A DNA stretch of 64,000 nt from Pieris napi (Eukaryota; Arthropoda; Insecta; Lepidoptera; Pieridae), in assembly GCF_905475465.1 (NCBI RefSeq), contig NC_062254.1, positions 10,422,001-10,486,000 of the forward strand. Direction: 5' to 3'. Under the pieces are notes generated by a model, which had not been told where the DNA came from, ran no database searches, and saw only the letters and a list, made by a program, of their open reading frames with translations. Shown here piece after piece: positions 1 through 12,782 of the stretch. Each line of letters begins with the position of its first letter. Position 1 is the first letter of the stretch. Position numbers and translations under genes: made by a program.

Positions 1-574
1 GCTCCTATTTCACCATGCCTCCTGCTGATAGAGACAAATCATATAACAAGAAACAAAAAATTATATTCATTAATTTACACGAATACAGTGACCGGCATTC
101 ATCAATCGATGATCAAAATAAATATTACTAATATCTGCAGTCCTATCCTCAAATTGGGCACAGATATTCCAAGAGAGCAAAGATAAAATTACGACGAAGT
201 AATTACTAAAAGGCTGTATTAAAATCCAATCAAACCGGTTAATACACCTGTCTCCGACATTTAAGATACAAAAGAAAAGGATAGCTAACTCATACGAGTC
301 TTGACAGTCTACTTAGTTTATACACGCCGCGGGCGGTCCAGGCATGAGCTTGCAATGACATCTAATTTGCTCTGAAACAGCATAACTAACTAACGGTAAG
401 CATACGAAGTTTCAACTCGCATTTTATCTGTTATATCGGAGCTTTCTACTTTCAAGCTTGTAATTAACATTTAATACGATATAAATCTATATTAAGCAAG
501 GGAAGAAGTATGTACAAGCATGATTTCGTTTTAATTAAAGGATATTTAGACATTTAATTATTTTATTTTTAGTA

Positions 575-705
575 TAGGGGCAAAACGGGCAAGATGGTCA
601 TCTGATGTTAAGTGATGCCACCGCTCATGGACACTTACTTACACTGCCAGAAGGCTCGCAAGTGCGTTACTGGCCTTTTAGGAATTCGTGTGCTCCTATT
701 AGGGA
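575..705 (-). mobile_element. LINE 3' end fragment, family A
   Basis: Carries caaaacgggcaagatggtca, gatgttaagtgatgcc and gaaggctcgcaagtgcgtta in the minus-strand orientation of the family. Confidence 0.55.
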
Positions 706-2061
706 AATTTAATGGCTGAATTGTAAGATTCAGTACTTCATGTTATATTAATGTTACTTATTAGTATATTTACATTAACATATTGCTGTCAAACAGGATT
801 GGATGATAAGCCATATAATGATGATGGTTGAAAAAGCCGCCTTAAAAACTTGGCGAATAAATAGAGAACCTCCGGGTAATTGTTTTGCTCCTCTTTCTCG
901 TTTGTTCTTGATATTTAAATTGGTGTTAATGTAAATATAAAATCCTTAAAATTGTTATTGACGTTCAATTAAATATATATAGATTTGAAAAGAAGCAAAA
1001 AACGTCTACGTATATTTTTACTGTTTATATTTATAGGCAACAAATTTGAAATCACAAACTTTACTAACGTTAATTATGCTTTTTAACTCCCCCAAATCAA
1101 ACAAGTCCAGCCAGGTTGAAGTTCTCTCATCCTCCCCTAGAAAAAGTGAAAAGGAACGTCCACAAAGCCCTAGGGAAGAACCCCACGTGACATCGGAATG
1201 CATTCATTAAAGTGCATTGTGCAACTCCAGAATGCGAGCAATATTATACGCGTTGTCTATGAGTTATATCAAAAAGGTCGGCCAAGCGCAGAAAATGTTT
1301 TTATACATTAAAAAGTTTACGACCAGAGGAAGCGATAACTTAGGCTGTATATCACCCTACTCACAGTTGGAAAAGCTTCATTTGAAAAATAGTAATACAT
1401 TAAATTCATAATATTGTTACGAGCTAGATAGGATAGAAAACGCTGTAGATCTATTCAAGAGTTTATTATTAAATAAACTAAAAACACTATTTAGAATAAA
1501 GAAAAAACTAAACGATTTTACGAGTGTTGCCATAAACCGAACTTGGAAAATCTTGACAGAGTTTTATTTTTGCAACAATATTAAAACAATTGCATCCTAA
1601 CCAAAACTAAATATTATCTTATATTATTATAGCATACATTCATTGGGACACATACCTACTAAACGTACATATTTATTTCAAAAAATACTAGAATAAACAT
1701 AGCGTGTGTTTCTTTTACTAACGCAACAGTAATTTTAATGCTCTCGTATCCATAGCTTTGTGAGTAATACCAACGTTTACTATATTAGAGATATTTTTGA
1801 AACAAAATTCCCTTTTAGCCCTTTTATCAATAACTAGTGAATATCTTTTTATATGGCTATTTTTTGGAAGTATTCCTCTATGAGATATATTCGCTACAAA
1901 TCCGAATCATTTGACACGTCGATCATTCAGATCAGTCCAAAGACGGAGGTGCTATGCTTGGACATAAACAAAAAATAATTACACCTCCACCTTCAGGATT
2001 TTTAGAAGTCGTTAGAAATAAGTAAGTAGTTTTACGTCATCATTGATCCGACTTGTTGCAG
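706..2061. other. No recognised gene
   Basis: AT-rich sequence. A minus-strand frame at 1018-1203 contains FSLFLGEDERTSTWLDLFDL, which I do not recognise and which has no splice or promoter support. Nothing else stands out. Confidence 0.5.
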
Positions 2062-2210
2062 CTTATAATGATGGACGAAATTAATGACAAGAGACGGGCT
2101 GGTAAAAGGAAGAAATCGTTGCGGAACGTACCGCTTGTTAGACTAGCGCAAGATAATCGGCAAATCTTTAACAGCAATGGAGTAGCATCAGACGAGGAAG
2201 AAAATTATGT
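2062..2210 (+). mobile_element. LINE 3' coding fragment
   Basis: Encodes LIMMDEINDKRRAGKRKK and is about 80 percent alike over its first 70 bases to 31248-31320, with a deletion after that. Confidence 0.5.
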
Positions 2211-3047
2211 AAGCCCCTTAATTGAGAACTGAACTGAAGTCCTGAATCAATCTAATTAGATCAGAAGGATCTTGGAGCTGTAGTACAGCTCTCCATCGAG
2301 CCATGGTTCAAAATATACATATTTTGTATATCTAATGTTTTTAAAATGTAAGTGATAATATTTAATTGTAATGTAATTAAACGGGATAAACGCGGGTTCA
2401 ATTTTCATTGAAGATTTTTAATCGACTCAGATAAAAGTCCAATCGAAACTGGGAATTGGGAGTATACTTTTTCCAATTTTTCCAATTTTACCATTATACA
2501 TAATATGTATAAATTTATATTATAAAAGTATACATAACAGTCTAACCAATTTAAATCACAACTACAGACTTAATACAAATAATTGCAACTACATAACGAC
2601 CTGCAATTATAACATCCTCAGATGATAAAATTACTATTAAAATGCGACATTTTCTCTTCGCTGTCCATTGAATTTGTCTCAGAGTGCGTTTTCGCCAACT
2701 GTTATATAGTAGGAACAGTATTCTCAGTACTATAGATGAGTGTTAACAGTATAAAATTATGAGAGACAAGTGTACATACACCTCTGCTGTATTACATTTC
2801 TTTCACTATTAATTTTTTAAGCATTTGTTTTTAAAGGTACTAGAATTTGTTTTCACTAAACAAGATAGATCTTTATAATTTAAAGTAAATAAATGATTAC
2901 TATTCTACTATGGATAACAATGCGAAACATTGGTGCCAGCGTTGAGGAGGTTATCAATTCGATGTATTTTCTTTGGAAACAAAAAAACATTATAATGATG
3001 AAACCTTTGATTAATCTGAACTATTAATTTTGTCATTGAATTTTTAA

Positions 3048-3155
3048 ACAGGGGGAGGAAGCTGACCGGATGTTAAGAGACACCGCCGCCCATGAACCTC
3101 ACACTAGTTAGCTTGCAAGTGCGTTGCCTCCATTTTACAAATCGGTACGATTAAC
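3048..3155 (-). mobile_element. LINE 3' end fragment, family A
   Basis: Degenerate match: ggatgttaagagacaccgcc, then gcttgcaagtgcgttgcc. Confidence 0.45.
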
Positions 3156-5342
3156 TTGTGCTTGCTTAACTAAGATTAATATAATATATTTTCGTAAGAT
3201 AAATAATATGTATCGTTTAACTTATCTTTAGACATTTCCTTAGAACACTAGTTTTAAATATTGGCGTGAAAAAATAAGAATTACTGAAACAATTTAAATG
3301 TATTTATGATATTTTTATAATCCATTAAAATCCAAAACTAATGCCTTAACTTTCGTAAGTAATGTTTTTACTTGAATAACGATCATCCTAATACATATAT
3401 ATAGCTTATATGTTTACAAAAATTATAATGCAAATATATGCCAAACTGCCATCAGATTTTGATAAATTGCACTTAAACTTGTCACAGAATCTTATTACAT
3501 GATTTTAGTATTCTCGTCACGAGACTCAAACTTTATTCCCACAACCGTCAAAAGGGTGTCAACTATTGACAGTGTATAGAGGTAACAGTTGTGCGAAATA
3601 AAAGCTCTTAAGAGATATTCTAGATGAGGGGATGTGGTATAATGGACTATTGTTATTATGTGTTTATCCCATAAAATGGGGACACGATGCAACCGTGGGT
3701 AACAGATCAGTTTTTTAGCACCTATTAAACAATATTATTCATTTTATTTATCATGAAGGAGCTTAAATTTAAAAAAAGTAATAAAAGTAAATGAAATATC
3801 TCTTGCGTAGTATTATATTTTTTCCAGTCAAATTGTTAATTTTCATACAATTTTTTGAGTCGACTGATAAATAAAACAAGTATCATGCATTGGATAAACT
3901 TTTACATATACAGGCTATTTTGATTTAAATTAATTTTCAACATCATATTTCGTGTTCAAAATGCTACAGAATATTATCATTTTAATTATGTAAAAATAAT
4001 TAAACGTTATAAAATCATTTTCACGTAATTAATAATTTTTTTACGTATAACAACGAGAGATATATTTTCCATATGTCGGCGAAAAATTGTGTGAAAACTC
4101 AGAAAATTGGATTCGAGCTTAAATAAAACCGTATATATTTCCATTCACCGACGCATCACGATTCACGGCTGAATCTACACGGGGCCATACAAAAAGATAA
4201 ACTCAACTATCCACTCGCTAAACTTTTTAAAACAAACCGCTATACCAATCAAAACCCCATCTATTCCGACAAAAACAAACATAGAAACGCACAAGAATTT
4301 GCTAGTCTAAATTCCTTTATTAGGTTCATACAGAAATAGGTTCTATTCTGCCGTGTGTAAATTCAAAATTGCTTGTACACATTAGTGCAATAAGAGGCTA
4401 GGGGGAAGACTACCGTCGGTATCCTAGGATACGGGCTGAGCCCGAGCTAGACCCCAGCATGCAAACGTTTAGCACAAGGCAATTTAAACCTTATCTCCTT
4501 TTAATAGGTCGCATATTCCTCTGCAAAACATAATGTTTAGGATAAGTAGAGTTTTAGATGAAGCACTAGATATGAATTAGCTTGCAGCGTTTTCAATTCC
4601 TTGTTTGGCAATTACGTGCTCAAAAGATGAATGAAGAGCTTTTCGCTTTAGAGTTTTGAGATTTTTTTGTCTCTTTTGTAGAATTTTTAATACAAAAAGC
4701 GCATTATGCACATTTAAATTAACGTAACATTGGTTATACAGCTTTGCTTTGTTCATTATTATGGGCTCAGTCGACGTTTATTTTAAACGGGTATAAACGC
4801 GAATTTATTATATCATTCACACAAATCGATATATAGAGTACTTTACAGCTTTTATAAGAAGTGAATAAAATGTGCAATTATTTAGAATGTATAATAAAAA
4901 TCACTAAATTTATTTTTCCATATGAATTTGAAAGTATATTTTTAAACATTCTCAAGTTCTGTGTACAATTTCCTTAAGCATTCGTTAGCATTATTTCAAA
5001 ATACGAAAGTACCTTTGTGTGCACGAAAAACATCAACCCTGTCAAGCAAAAAATATTCTCATCATATTTTCAGAAATAAAATTATTTCTGTGCTGACAGC
5101 TTTGAAGAGCCGTCTAAATATTTACGAAAAATTACACGAATTTTCGCTAGGGAAAATTAAATTACCCAAGTCACAATCAGGAGGTATTTTGAGCTAGGTT
5201 TTAGGTCAACAAGCCTCTACGTTTAGCGCTACGCAATTTATGCCTCTACGGGTTACGCGTTCGTAGCTAATGCTACACAATCAATGTTATTCAGCGTTTA
5301 CACCCTTCGCGTACAATTAATATTTGCATATATAGTAAAGGA

Positions 5343-5398
5343 AATTGTGAGGAAACCGGCATGTCTTAGACCCAAAATACAGGCCGTTTTACCTAATA
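5343..5398 (+). mobile_element. SINE body scrap
   Basis: Only the block attgtgaggaaaccggcatg and tcttagacccaaaa remains. Confidence 0.4.
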
Positions 5399-6837
5399 AA
5401 CAAAAAATATTAAATAAAAAAGATATACATACATAATGTATAATTTTGTAGTTAACTAAGATTACCCAAAATTTGTTTTCGATTTGTAATTACATAATAA
5501 ATCTTAATCCAATTTTCATACACAACCTTATATATTCATATATGACTTTTGTATAGGCAAGTATATGTTTTGAATTAGTATTTTTTTGTGTCTAAGACCT
5601 ACTGAGATCGTTTACACATAAAAGGAAAATCGATGTTAGCAGAGCTGAGATTCAAAGTTAAACATCGCGCACCTTGAAAAAGCAGCTAATACATAAATCT
5701 ATATTGAAATACACTGTAATGGAAATAATATATGAGGCCCAACCATATTATTGTATATTAATTATTTTATATGCAAAATATTATAAATATTAATATGTAT
5801 TTCCTGTTTTATTTATTGAAATTCATCACATCATATATATGTTACAAGCTATCTTTTCTAAAACACATGTTAATTATGGTTATCATAAATGTTACAAAAA
5901 AGTAAAAAGTAAAGATAATAAAAACCCAATAAATTTTTTAGATTTTACTTGTATGTTTTTTCTAAACAATAAGTGTTGGTTATAATATCTGTTGTAAGAC
6001 TATTTATTTATTTTAACATATTTGTTTTTTTATCCATCCAAGCATCCATGATTGGGTTTCTTCTTGGGCTATGTGACTTTTTATATTCTTCAAATTATAA
6101 CACAAAGAAGAAAATGTCTCATTAGCTAGTTTTCTATAAATATTTAAAACATCTTAACATATTAAACTGCTGGTTTACTTAATAATCCCAGAGTTGGGCG
6201 TTTATAATTGTATTTAAATTGATTTTCGATGAAAAGACCGAAAAAATCCACGCAGACAGAGCTTCAGGCGGAAGCTAGTATTATATAAGTAATTCGAATG
6301 CAGGAAGTATCGCCATCAGGGAATTACAACCGCAATTACGAGTTTAATATTACTTGTTGCTAAACGCAAAAATTCAGAACCGCGTTAATGTTTTACGAGT
6401 AACAAAATGGCGACCAAAAGTTTGCACTCCACACGTGTCAGTGGACTTTGAACTCTGTAACTATACTCACACAGTTGAAATGTGTTTTTTTTTACTTTAT
6501 GAGATTCCAGGCATATAGCCTTTAATAGTCCGTCTGGGAGTTTTCTCGTAACTTTGTCTCGTAAAATGAAAGCCTCAAGGTTTCACATATACTTGGGGTC
6601 CAAATATATGTTTATAAAGGAAAATACAGCAGATGAGGGATTTGGAAGATTAACGACTCGTATATTCTTTTTCATTATTTCGGGTAAGATAAAACTCATA
6701 TCTCTATATAATATTAGTAATAATTATAACAGTAATTTAAAACTAAAAACATATATTTTTTTAAACTATAGATTAAAATTCTAATAAATAAATAAAAATC
6801 AGTTTATTCATTTTAAGTAGGTACATATGCATTGCAA

Positions 6838-7240
6838 TGTGTAAGCTTTTGTGCAGGGGACCCTTTTTAGGAAAGAAATACCTGTGTATGTGTGTGTTCC
6901 CAGCTCTTCCATAACAAACTTAACTATAAATTCCTTAAAATTTGTTTATATATAATTTAATTACATCATTTATTTTATTTACTTTTCAACTGTTATCAAC
7001 ACGCCTGAGTACATGAGTGAGTGTGTGCAAATGTGTAAGTGAGAGAGTGAGTCAGTGTGTGAATGAAAAAAGTGTGAACTACATTACTATGAGACCTACT
7101 GGTCTCAAAAGCATCTCTAACACTGCGCAAGGTATGCTCATAAGTCAGTCCCTTAGTCGTATCTTTACATTGTAGACGGTGAGCGGGTAGATGTTAAGCA
7201 GCCTATTTAATTTATTATATATATTAGAGAAGTAATAATA
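6838..7240 (-). repeat. Interspersed repeat with internal CACT/GTGA microsatellite
   Basis: Holds gtgagtgtgtgcaaatgtg and gagcgggtagatgttaagc. Complement-related to 32283-32520 and 50405-50860. Of unknown class, possibly a retroposon 3' region. Confidence 0.45.
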
Positions 7241-7324
7241 AAACAATGAAAATAAAAATTGGACAAACAAAATATTTTTTTAGAAATGGAATTTCGCTGT
7301 TTCCCTTAACAGTTTAAGTCTAGC

Positions 7325-7440
7325 TGTTTGGGTGATCATAGCTCCGCAGGAATGAGCTTAATCTCGGGACTAGCGTAAGGGCGTCTCCTGGAAGACTCAC
7401 AACTCGGCTTGGGTCGTCGAGGGGAGGGAATACAAATACG
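7325..7440 (+). repeat. Repeat shared with 34320-34430
   Basis: gactagcgtaagggcgtctc ctggaagact and aactcggcttgggtcg recur at 34361 in a close variant. Possibly a LINE 5' region. Confidence 0.35.
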
Positions 7441-8599
7441 TTACCGATATGTAACTATAATGACGGCGCGTTTGGATACTATAACTTAAACGCGTTGAAT
7501 GATGTTTAATTTTTTCAAAGGCCCACAGTATTCAAAATCCGATAGAATAATCATTCAACGTTTGAATCGTGCTTTCATTATCACTTCGGACCCTTCTATC
7601 CCATGTAAATTACAAAATAATTCACCGTTATCTATACATTTCATTCAAGAAAGAAAAATATTTGGTCATTCAGATGTTTCGAGCTTCACCCGGCGAGGGC
7701 ACGGTAACCAATTACGGTCATTTATCAAAATGCCCGAGTTCAGTAGCTCAGCTGACTGTGGATTTATTTCTTCGTAGAGTATTTCTTAAACATGGAACGT
7801 TTATTTAAAGAGGATTTGAACTTACGTAAACCTCGGTCATATCGTTTTAAATTAAGAACTACTACACAAATTTGATAAAACAGTTGATTTAAATTAGAAA
7901 AATATCATCATATGGCTTAATTTCTGAGAAATGTATCAATCATACATAAAATTACTCAAATCATGTCTGTCATATTCATTCAAGTGAAATATAAAGAACA
8001 TTTATAATTTTCAATTCACCAACAAACTATTACAATTCCCGTTGATTTTTGTGTCACTTCTCTGTTTATGAGCCGTTGAAGTGTCAAATGATTCAGATTT
8101 TAAATAAGGGTGCGATTACCCTAACGATTATGCGTTTTAACCGTGGCTGCGACCGGGATTCCTTTTAATCGTAAGTTGCTAGTACGGTGTAGAAAACCAT
8201 GACTAGGGTTAGACTTAAACAGCCTAGTTGTCTTCAGAACTCAGGATTAAAGCAGTGTATTGAACAACCATTATTAAAATTCCTCAGCTATTATTATTCT
8301 TACAAAAAGAATTAAAAAATAGGCGTAACTAACGGAAATACTCGTTCAACCCCGTCCCCTTCGCTTTGAGCTAATTTTTCAGATCATGATAAGGGGACCT
8401 TGAGGCGACGAGGGTCACTCGCTTGGACATACGAGGGGAGAAATTCATTTTGTACCAATGCTTAATCTTTAATATATTATAGGTAAGTGTACTTTATAGC
8501 TTTGCTCGTTTAAAATAAAAAAAATGTTATCTTTCATTATTTTTTATTATTTTTTTGTGTTTCTCTGTGTGTGTGTTGTTAGTAGAAAATGTTATTTCT
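7441..8599. other. No recognised gene
   Basis: Overlapping frames at 7499-7777 and 7569-7808 give peptides without known motifs. A T-rich tract lies at 8520-8560. Confidence 0.5.
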
Positions 8600-8905
8600 G
8601 TGGCTATATTTAAACCAGCTTGTCCCCGTGGGGAAAGCGACCACTGTGGTGGTCATGAAAAACGTGGTGGTGGATGAAAAAACAGAACAAACATTAAGAA
8701 AAAAAGGCGCTCTATGTCACAACAATCAAAATTATGCACTTTTAACGTAAGATCCCTATCATCCAAAAGAAGACCATTAGATCTGAACAATAGATTGAGA
8801 AAAAAAAGAGAAATGGAAATATATAAGGGGCCATACGATACTAGATCACTAAAAATACTTTTTTTACAACATACTAAAACAACTAAACAATTAAGAAATG
8901 TTACC
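8600..8905 (+). mobile_element. LINE 5' fragment: leader and start of the endonuclease domain
   Basis: Open frame 8714-8908 starts MSQQSKLCTFNVRSLSSKRR. This matches the first strand of the AP-type endonuclease of LINEs (usual pattern: TFNVRSL or TYNARTL). The catalytic residues further on are absent. The GC-richer leader gtccccgtggggaaagcg lies just upstream. It is unusual to find a LINE 5' end here, since most copies keep only the 3' end. Confidence 0.45.
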
Positions 8906-9258
8906 TAACCAATTTTTGTTTGGATTCATTAACAAAGCTTTAATAATAATTTAAACACTATCGGTCTTACTAATAAAGATTTATGCACATTGTATAAACC
9001 TGTTATAAGAAAAATGTTACTAATAATTCCTGAATTGACAAGGTTGATGTATACTGCTGTTATAACAAGTGTCTGGTTTGTATGAAGACTTGTACAATGC
9101 TTATACAACGCAGAGGCCTAGTTTAACGGGTGTATAAGACAAAAATTGCGTTATTTTATCTGATTTCGCGTTTGACAGCATTTTTTGACTGTTTAGTTCA
9201 AGGAAAGATTTAAGTTAGTATGTATTTGTGTTTGTTGAAAATAGATTTTATAGATCAA

Positions 9259-9640
9259 ATGGAAGATTTAGATACTATTGATATGCAGCTAATACATACG
9301 ATTGAAGATTTTCCGCCTCCAAGTAAAGTCTAAACATACCAAACTCGGTGCAATCCGTTATTACTTTTGCATGGCGATTTCAAAACAAAATACCGCTTTT
9401 CAAAGAAGTATGTTATGAAGATCTGTGACATAGTGCGAGTTGATGTCGAAAAGAGTAATAGAGGTGGAGGGTTTTCGATTTAGGTGTCTTCTTCTTGGCT
9501 TCTCAGTGTTATTAGAAAATGCCAAATTATATATAGTAGCACTGGCAATCCTCCACAATATTGCTATTGATATCAAAGAAGACCTGGATGTTACGTATGA
9601 TGACACTGAGAATGCTCCAGAAGAACCAAGGCCAACCTAG
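9259..9640 (+). pseudogene. HARBI1-like transposase remnant (both ends kept, DDE core lost)
   Basis: The left piece starts at an ATG at 9259 and runs MEDLDTIDMQLIHTIEDFPP before a stop. The right piece ends at a stop at 9640. It contains FRFRCLLLGF, LLENAKLYIVALAILHNIAI and an acidic tail, which correspond to the C-terminal helix of HARBI1-type transposases (usual pattern: a basic-Phe-Pro start, then VACAVLHNIA). Only about 180 bases separate the pieces, so the roughly 200 residues with the catalytic DDE triad are gone. The element's own 16-bp ends enclose it. In an intact copy this protein cuts and pastes the element together with the Myb-like partner. A cluster aaataaataaa follows at about 9747 and could be its polyadenylation signal. 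Confidence 0.65.
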
Positions 9641-9826
9641 ACGCCCCCAAGCAATCTGGCTGGACAAGCTGCTAGAGCTGCTTTTATTGAAACATATTTT
9701 TAAGGCTGTTTTATTTACATAGGTGTGGATAGTTAAGGACTTGAAATAAATAAAAAGTTATATTTCATTTAAAACAGGGGTTTTTTTTTTATAAATATAT
9801 AATTATTCATTTAATTGCTGCTGTAA

Positions 9827-10136
9827 CTACTGTCTAGCCCTTTCGTGAGCTTCGGCAAGTTGCTTCTGTTTGAGCTCATGTGTTTCAGCCATCTGCCTTT
9901 GTTTTGTTTCGTGCTCTTCCTGCAAACACTGGAACACTACCGTGTTGCGGAGTTTGGCACTTTCCACTATTTGAGATGCCTAAAAAATTTAAGTATGATC
10001 GTTTAAGGGGTTTTGAATGAAATAGTCCTTTCTCTATCACATTGATACTATCCTCTTCTAACTTTTGTACTGCAGAACGCTGCTTTTTATGTAAAATTCT
10101 AGTCCTCTTTGTCTGAGGTTTTGGAGTTTCTATTAG
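9827..10136 (-). CDS. Harbinger second-ORF C-terminal part, two exons, coiled coil
   Basis: Read on the minus strand, an exon at 10136-10041 follows the acceptor attatttgcag. A 61-base intron (10040-9980, GTGATAG to TTTTTTAG) follows, then an exon 9979-9827 ending in TAG. Both exons are in phase 0 with no stop and give 82 residues. The first exon is basic (TKRTRILHKKQRS). The second is a charged, glutamine-rich helix (ETKQRQMAETHELKQKQLAE), a likely coiled coil. This fits the C-terminal tail of the Myb/SANT-like DNA-binding partner that Harbinger transposases need for nuclear import and end recognition. The Myb domain itself is not visible upstream and may have been deleted. Without splicing the frame looks broken, so the intron matters for the call. 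Confidence 0.55.
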
Positions 10137-10791
10137 CTGCAAATAATAAAATGTTATTAATATATTAAGTAAATGTGTATATAATTGCTTTGGTTGATAA
10201 AATAAATACAACTTACATTAGAATTATGTGTTGTATCAGAATTATTAAATCAAACGTCAATCAAACACGGCGGGTTGCTAGGGTAACAATAAATAAGGGT
10301 CGTTTTATTATTCAACCAATACACATAGATTATTGGTCAAAGAGGTGTTTATGCCCTGTACAAGCTCTATTCACTGAATTACTGTCACCTTGTTATAACG
10401 CATGCATAGTGATTTTTTATTAGTAAGACCGTATATATATATTTATCTTAGTAACAACGCAAATCAATAAAAAAATACATAATAAGCCTTTTTGGAGTCG
10501 GATAATTATTTCTTGTTTTGAGTATTATGTCCAAATTAAACCAGATTATTTCAATTTAAAACAAGCTCAAATTGCTATAATTCAATTAGTTGTTTAAACA
10601 CGGCTACACAAACATTCTTATCGAAAATATAAATATTTCAACCCTAAACATTCGGTGCAAACAAGCTTTTCCACGTATCGAGGGGACTTTAATACCTACA
10701 ATCTACATACTTGTGATTTCTTAAATTTACACTGTAGGATTGTAATGTAGGATAAAATATTAAATAAGGATTTTATAAAACAAAGAACAAA

Positions 10792-11019
10792 CCAGTGGCG
10801 TACAACCTTCTACCTTCTAAGTCTGGGCCACAGGTTTCTATATCACAAAACAATCATTAATATTTCTTATCAGATAGGTGATCATCCTTCTGTGCCAAAC
10901 CATCGACATATTTGGGTCTCAATCATGCCGGTTTTCGCACGATATTTTTTTGTTGAATGCGCACATAGACGGTAAGATCATTGGAGCAAAGCCCGGTAAC
11001 GAACCTACGACATCAAGTA
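10792..11019 (-). mobile_element. tRNA-derived SINE, divergent
   Basis: On the minus strand the B-box area reads taggttcgttaccgggc, and the end is ttgtacgccactgg. The A box is lost. Confidence 0.6.
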
Positions 11020-12003
11020 TAAATATATAAACTTAAACTGAGAATTAGAAGTTTTATTAATATCTGTACGACTTCATCTAAACTGAGTAAAAAGGAAAGA
11101 CGATTAACAAAAACGAAGGAAACTATTTAACCTATATATTAAACATATCCCTCCAGAATTGCATATATAACAATATCCGAGCATTACTATACGAATTTGA
11201 TAAATATTCAACTGTTTCAAGTTAATTTAAATAAAAAAAACATGATCTCGATATGTCTTAGTTCTCGAGAAGTGTGTGAAACAGACAAATAGTATTATTT
11301 TTATTAGACAAACATAAAAAACAAATTTTCCTCTATAATATCTCTTTATTATTTTAACTTTACTTTTCTTAGAGACAGAACAATCTAATAATTCACTCAT
11401 TTACTGGAAGCATCACAAACTTCATCAACCCATAATCTTAGGGTTTTATAAAATAAACACGAGTTGTCACGCTAATCAAACGTCACGCACGAGGGGCCCA
11501 AAGCAAATAGCACCTTTTTCGGGATTAAGGAAAATAACAAGCGGTTTGAGGGTTATTTTTTGACGTGATAAAAATGATAGGAACAACAATATGTTTCAAT
11601 ACTATTTTAAAATTTCCTAATTAAACCTACTTCAAGGAATTCGTGTTAACTATATATGAATATACAGTATATCATGTCACGGTTGGAGTGATACTGTTGA
11701 CCAACCACAAAAACGGAAACGTTTATCTTTTGTTTTATATTCTCGACCACCAGGAGCAAGAATCGACATAGATAGTAATAGATGACCTTGATACATGGGT
11801 TGGGCTTAAAGACGTTTAAGGGTGGCTAAGTCGTTCAAAAAAAATATTGATGAGAATGGAAAGTAGAAGACACTATTGACCTATATTAAAGAAGAATTTT
11901 TCTTCCCTCTAAGGCTCACAACGCTGGGTGCTAAAAATGGGGGATATCCACGGGCTGCGATGAGTGCCATTTAAGGGCGTCCCTTAGGTTCGAGGTTCGT
12001 TTA
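11020..12003. other. No recognised gene
   Basis: AT-rich. A short GC-richer end (11930-12000) leads into the C20 run. Confidence 0.5.
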
Positions 12004-12023
12004 CCCCCCCCCCCCCCCCCCCC
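12004..12023 (+). repeat. C20 homopolymer
   Basis: Twenty uninterrupted cytosines in strongly AT-rich surroundings. The length is prone to assembly and sequencing error. Confidence 0.95.
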
Positions 12024-12123
12024 ATTGTATACATAAAAATTATAATATTATAAATTATAATACTGCAATATTTATTTATTGATTTACTTCATGCCAAACT
12101 AACTTACATACAATAAACAAATC

Positions 12124-12218
12124 TTATTTCTGCTTAAAATTATAAACAACTTGCATATATCTTTCAGTCTTCCCAAACATGTCACATATATGAGCTTCAC
12201 TCAGCCAGCAAGACATGC
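12124..12218 (-). CDS. Possible terminal coding exon, unrecognised
   Basis: On the minus strand an acceptor-like ttatatttcccggag precedes an open frame of 30 codons. It encodes MSCWLSEAHICDMFGKTERY and MQVVYNFKQK before a TAA. An aataaataaa cluster lies about 55 bases further on, where a polyadenylation signal would be. I do not recognise the peptide. It could be the last exon of a host gene, the end of a transposon ORF, or chance. Confidence 0.2.
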
Positions 12219-12782
12219 CTCCGGGAAATATAAGGAAAAATACAACAAATTACGTGAAATTAACTCCTTAATATTTTTTTATACAAAAGGGTCTTGTGTT
12301 GAGTGTTATACATGAACACTAACACTGCCAGAAGTGCGTTTCCTTTTAAGAATTCAAACGTTAAGTCTAAAATATCTACTAATGTTTTGTCTTTATCGCT
12401 CTTGCCATTTGGCAAATATACAAACATATTTATATCTGCTTACCGCATACAAGCTAACACACACGTGTATTTAACAATTAAATTATTTAATAAATAACTC
12501 TATTAGATTTAAATAAATCCATTTCCCTTTGTGTTCTGTAATGTACAAGTTAAAACTTTCATTAAAAATATATTCTGATATTTAAAAATACATCGAATGT
12601 TGAAATCGTGCGTCATGGACACGTTCAGTTACAATTAAAATAATTGAACTGAGGGCGATATCATATTTAATATTTTAAAGTTTTTTATCACGATTTAAAT
12701 ATTGTGATGGTGAAGCGATTTTAGCGTTTATTTTTTGATGGCCAAGCGTGGTATTCTAGGAATAGAACTACTCGTAATCATC

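Larger units (their letters stand above)
2211..6837. other. No recognised gene apart from listed scraps
   Basis: Mostly AT-rich DNA with short open frames that have no visible domain. A GC-richer patch at 4395-4465 (accgtcggtatcctaggata) has no assigned role. Confidence 0.5.
8962..10431 (+). mobile_element. PIF/Harbinger DNA transposon, internally deleted, about 1.47 kb
   Basis: The ends are perfect 16-base inverted repeats (cggtcttactaataaa at the left, its complement at the right). Both ends are flanked by the trinucleotide TAT, consistent with the 3-bp target duplications of this superfamily. Inside lie a decayed transposase on the plus strand (9259-9640) and a spliced second ORF on the minus strand (9827-10136). 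The pair is convergent, as expected of Harbinger elements, which need a transposase and a Myb/SANT-like partner. Both subterminal regions carry variants of ttgttataac. The central catalytic part of the transposase is missing, so the copy should not be autonomous. Confidence 0.8.

Noticed and set aside
2062..2210. Exon-like frame with acceptor ttgttgcag and donor gtaag
   Set aside because: The sequence is a diverged relative of the LINE fragment at 31248-31445 across most of its length, so the splice-like edges are probably accidental.
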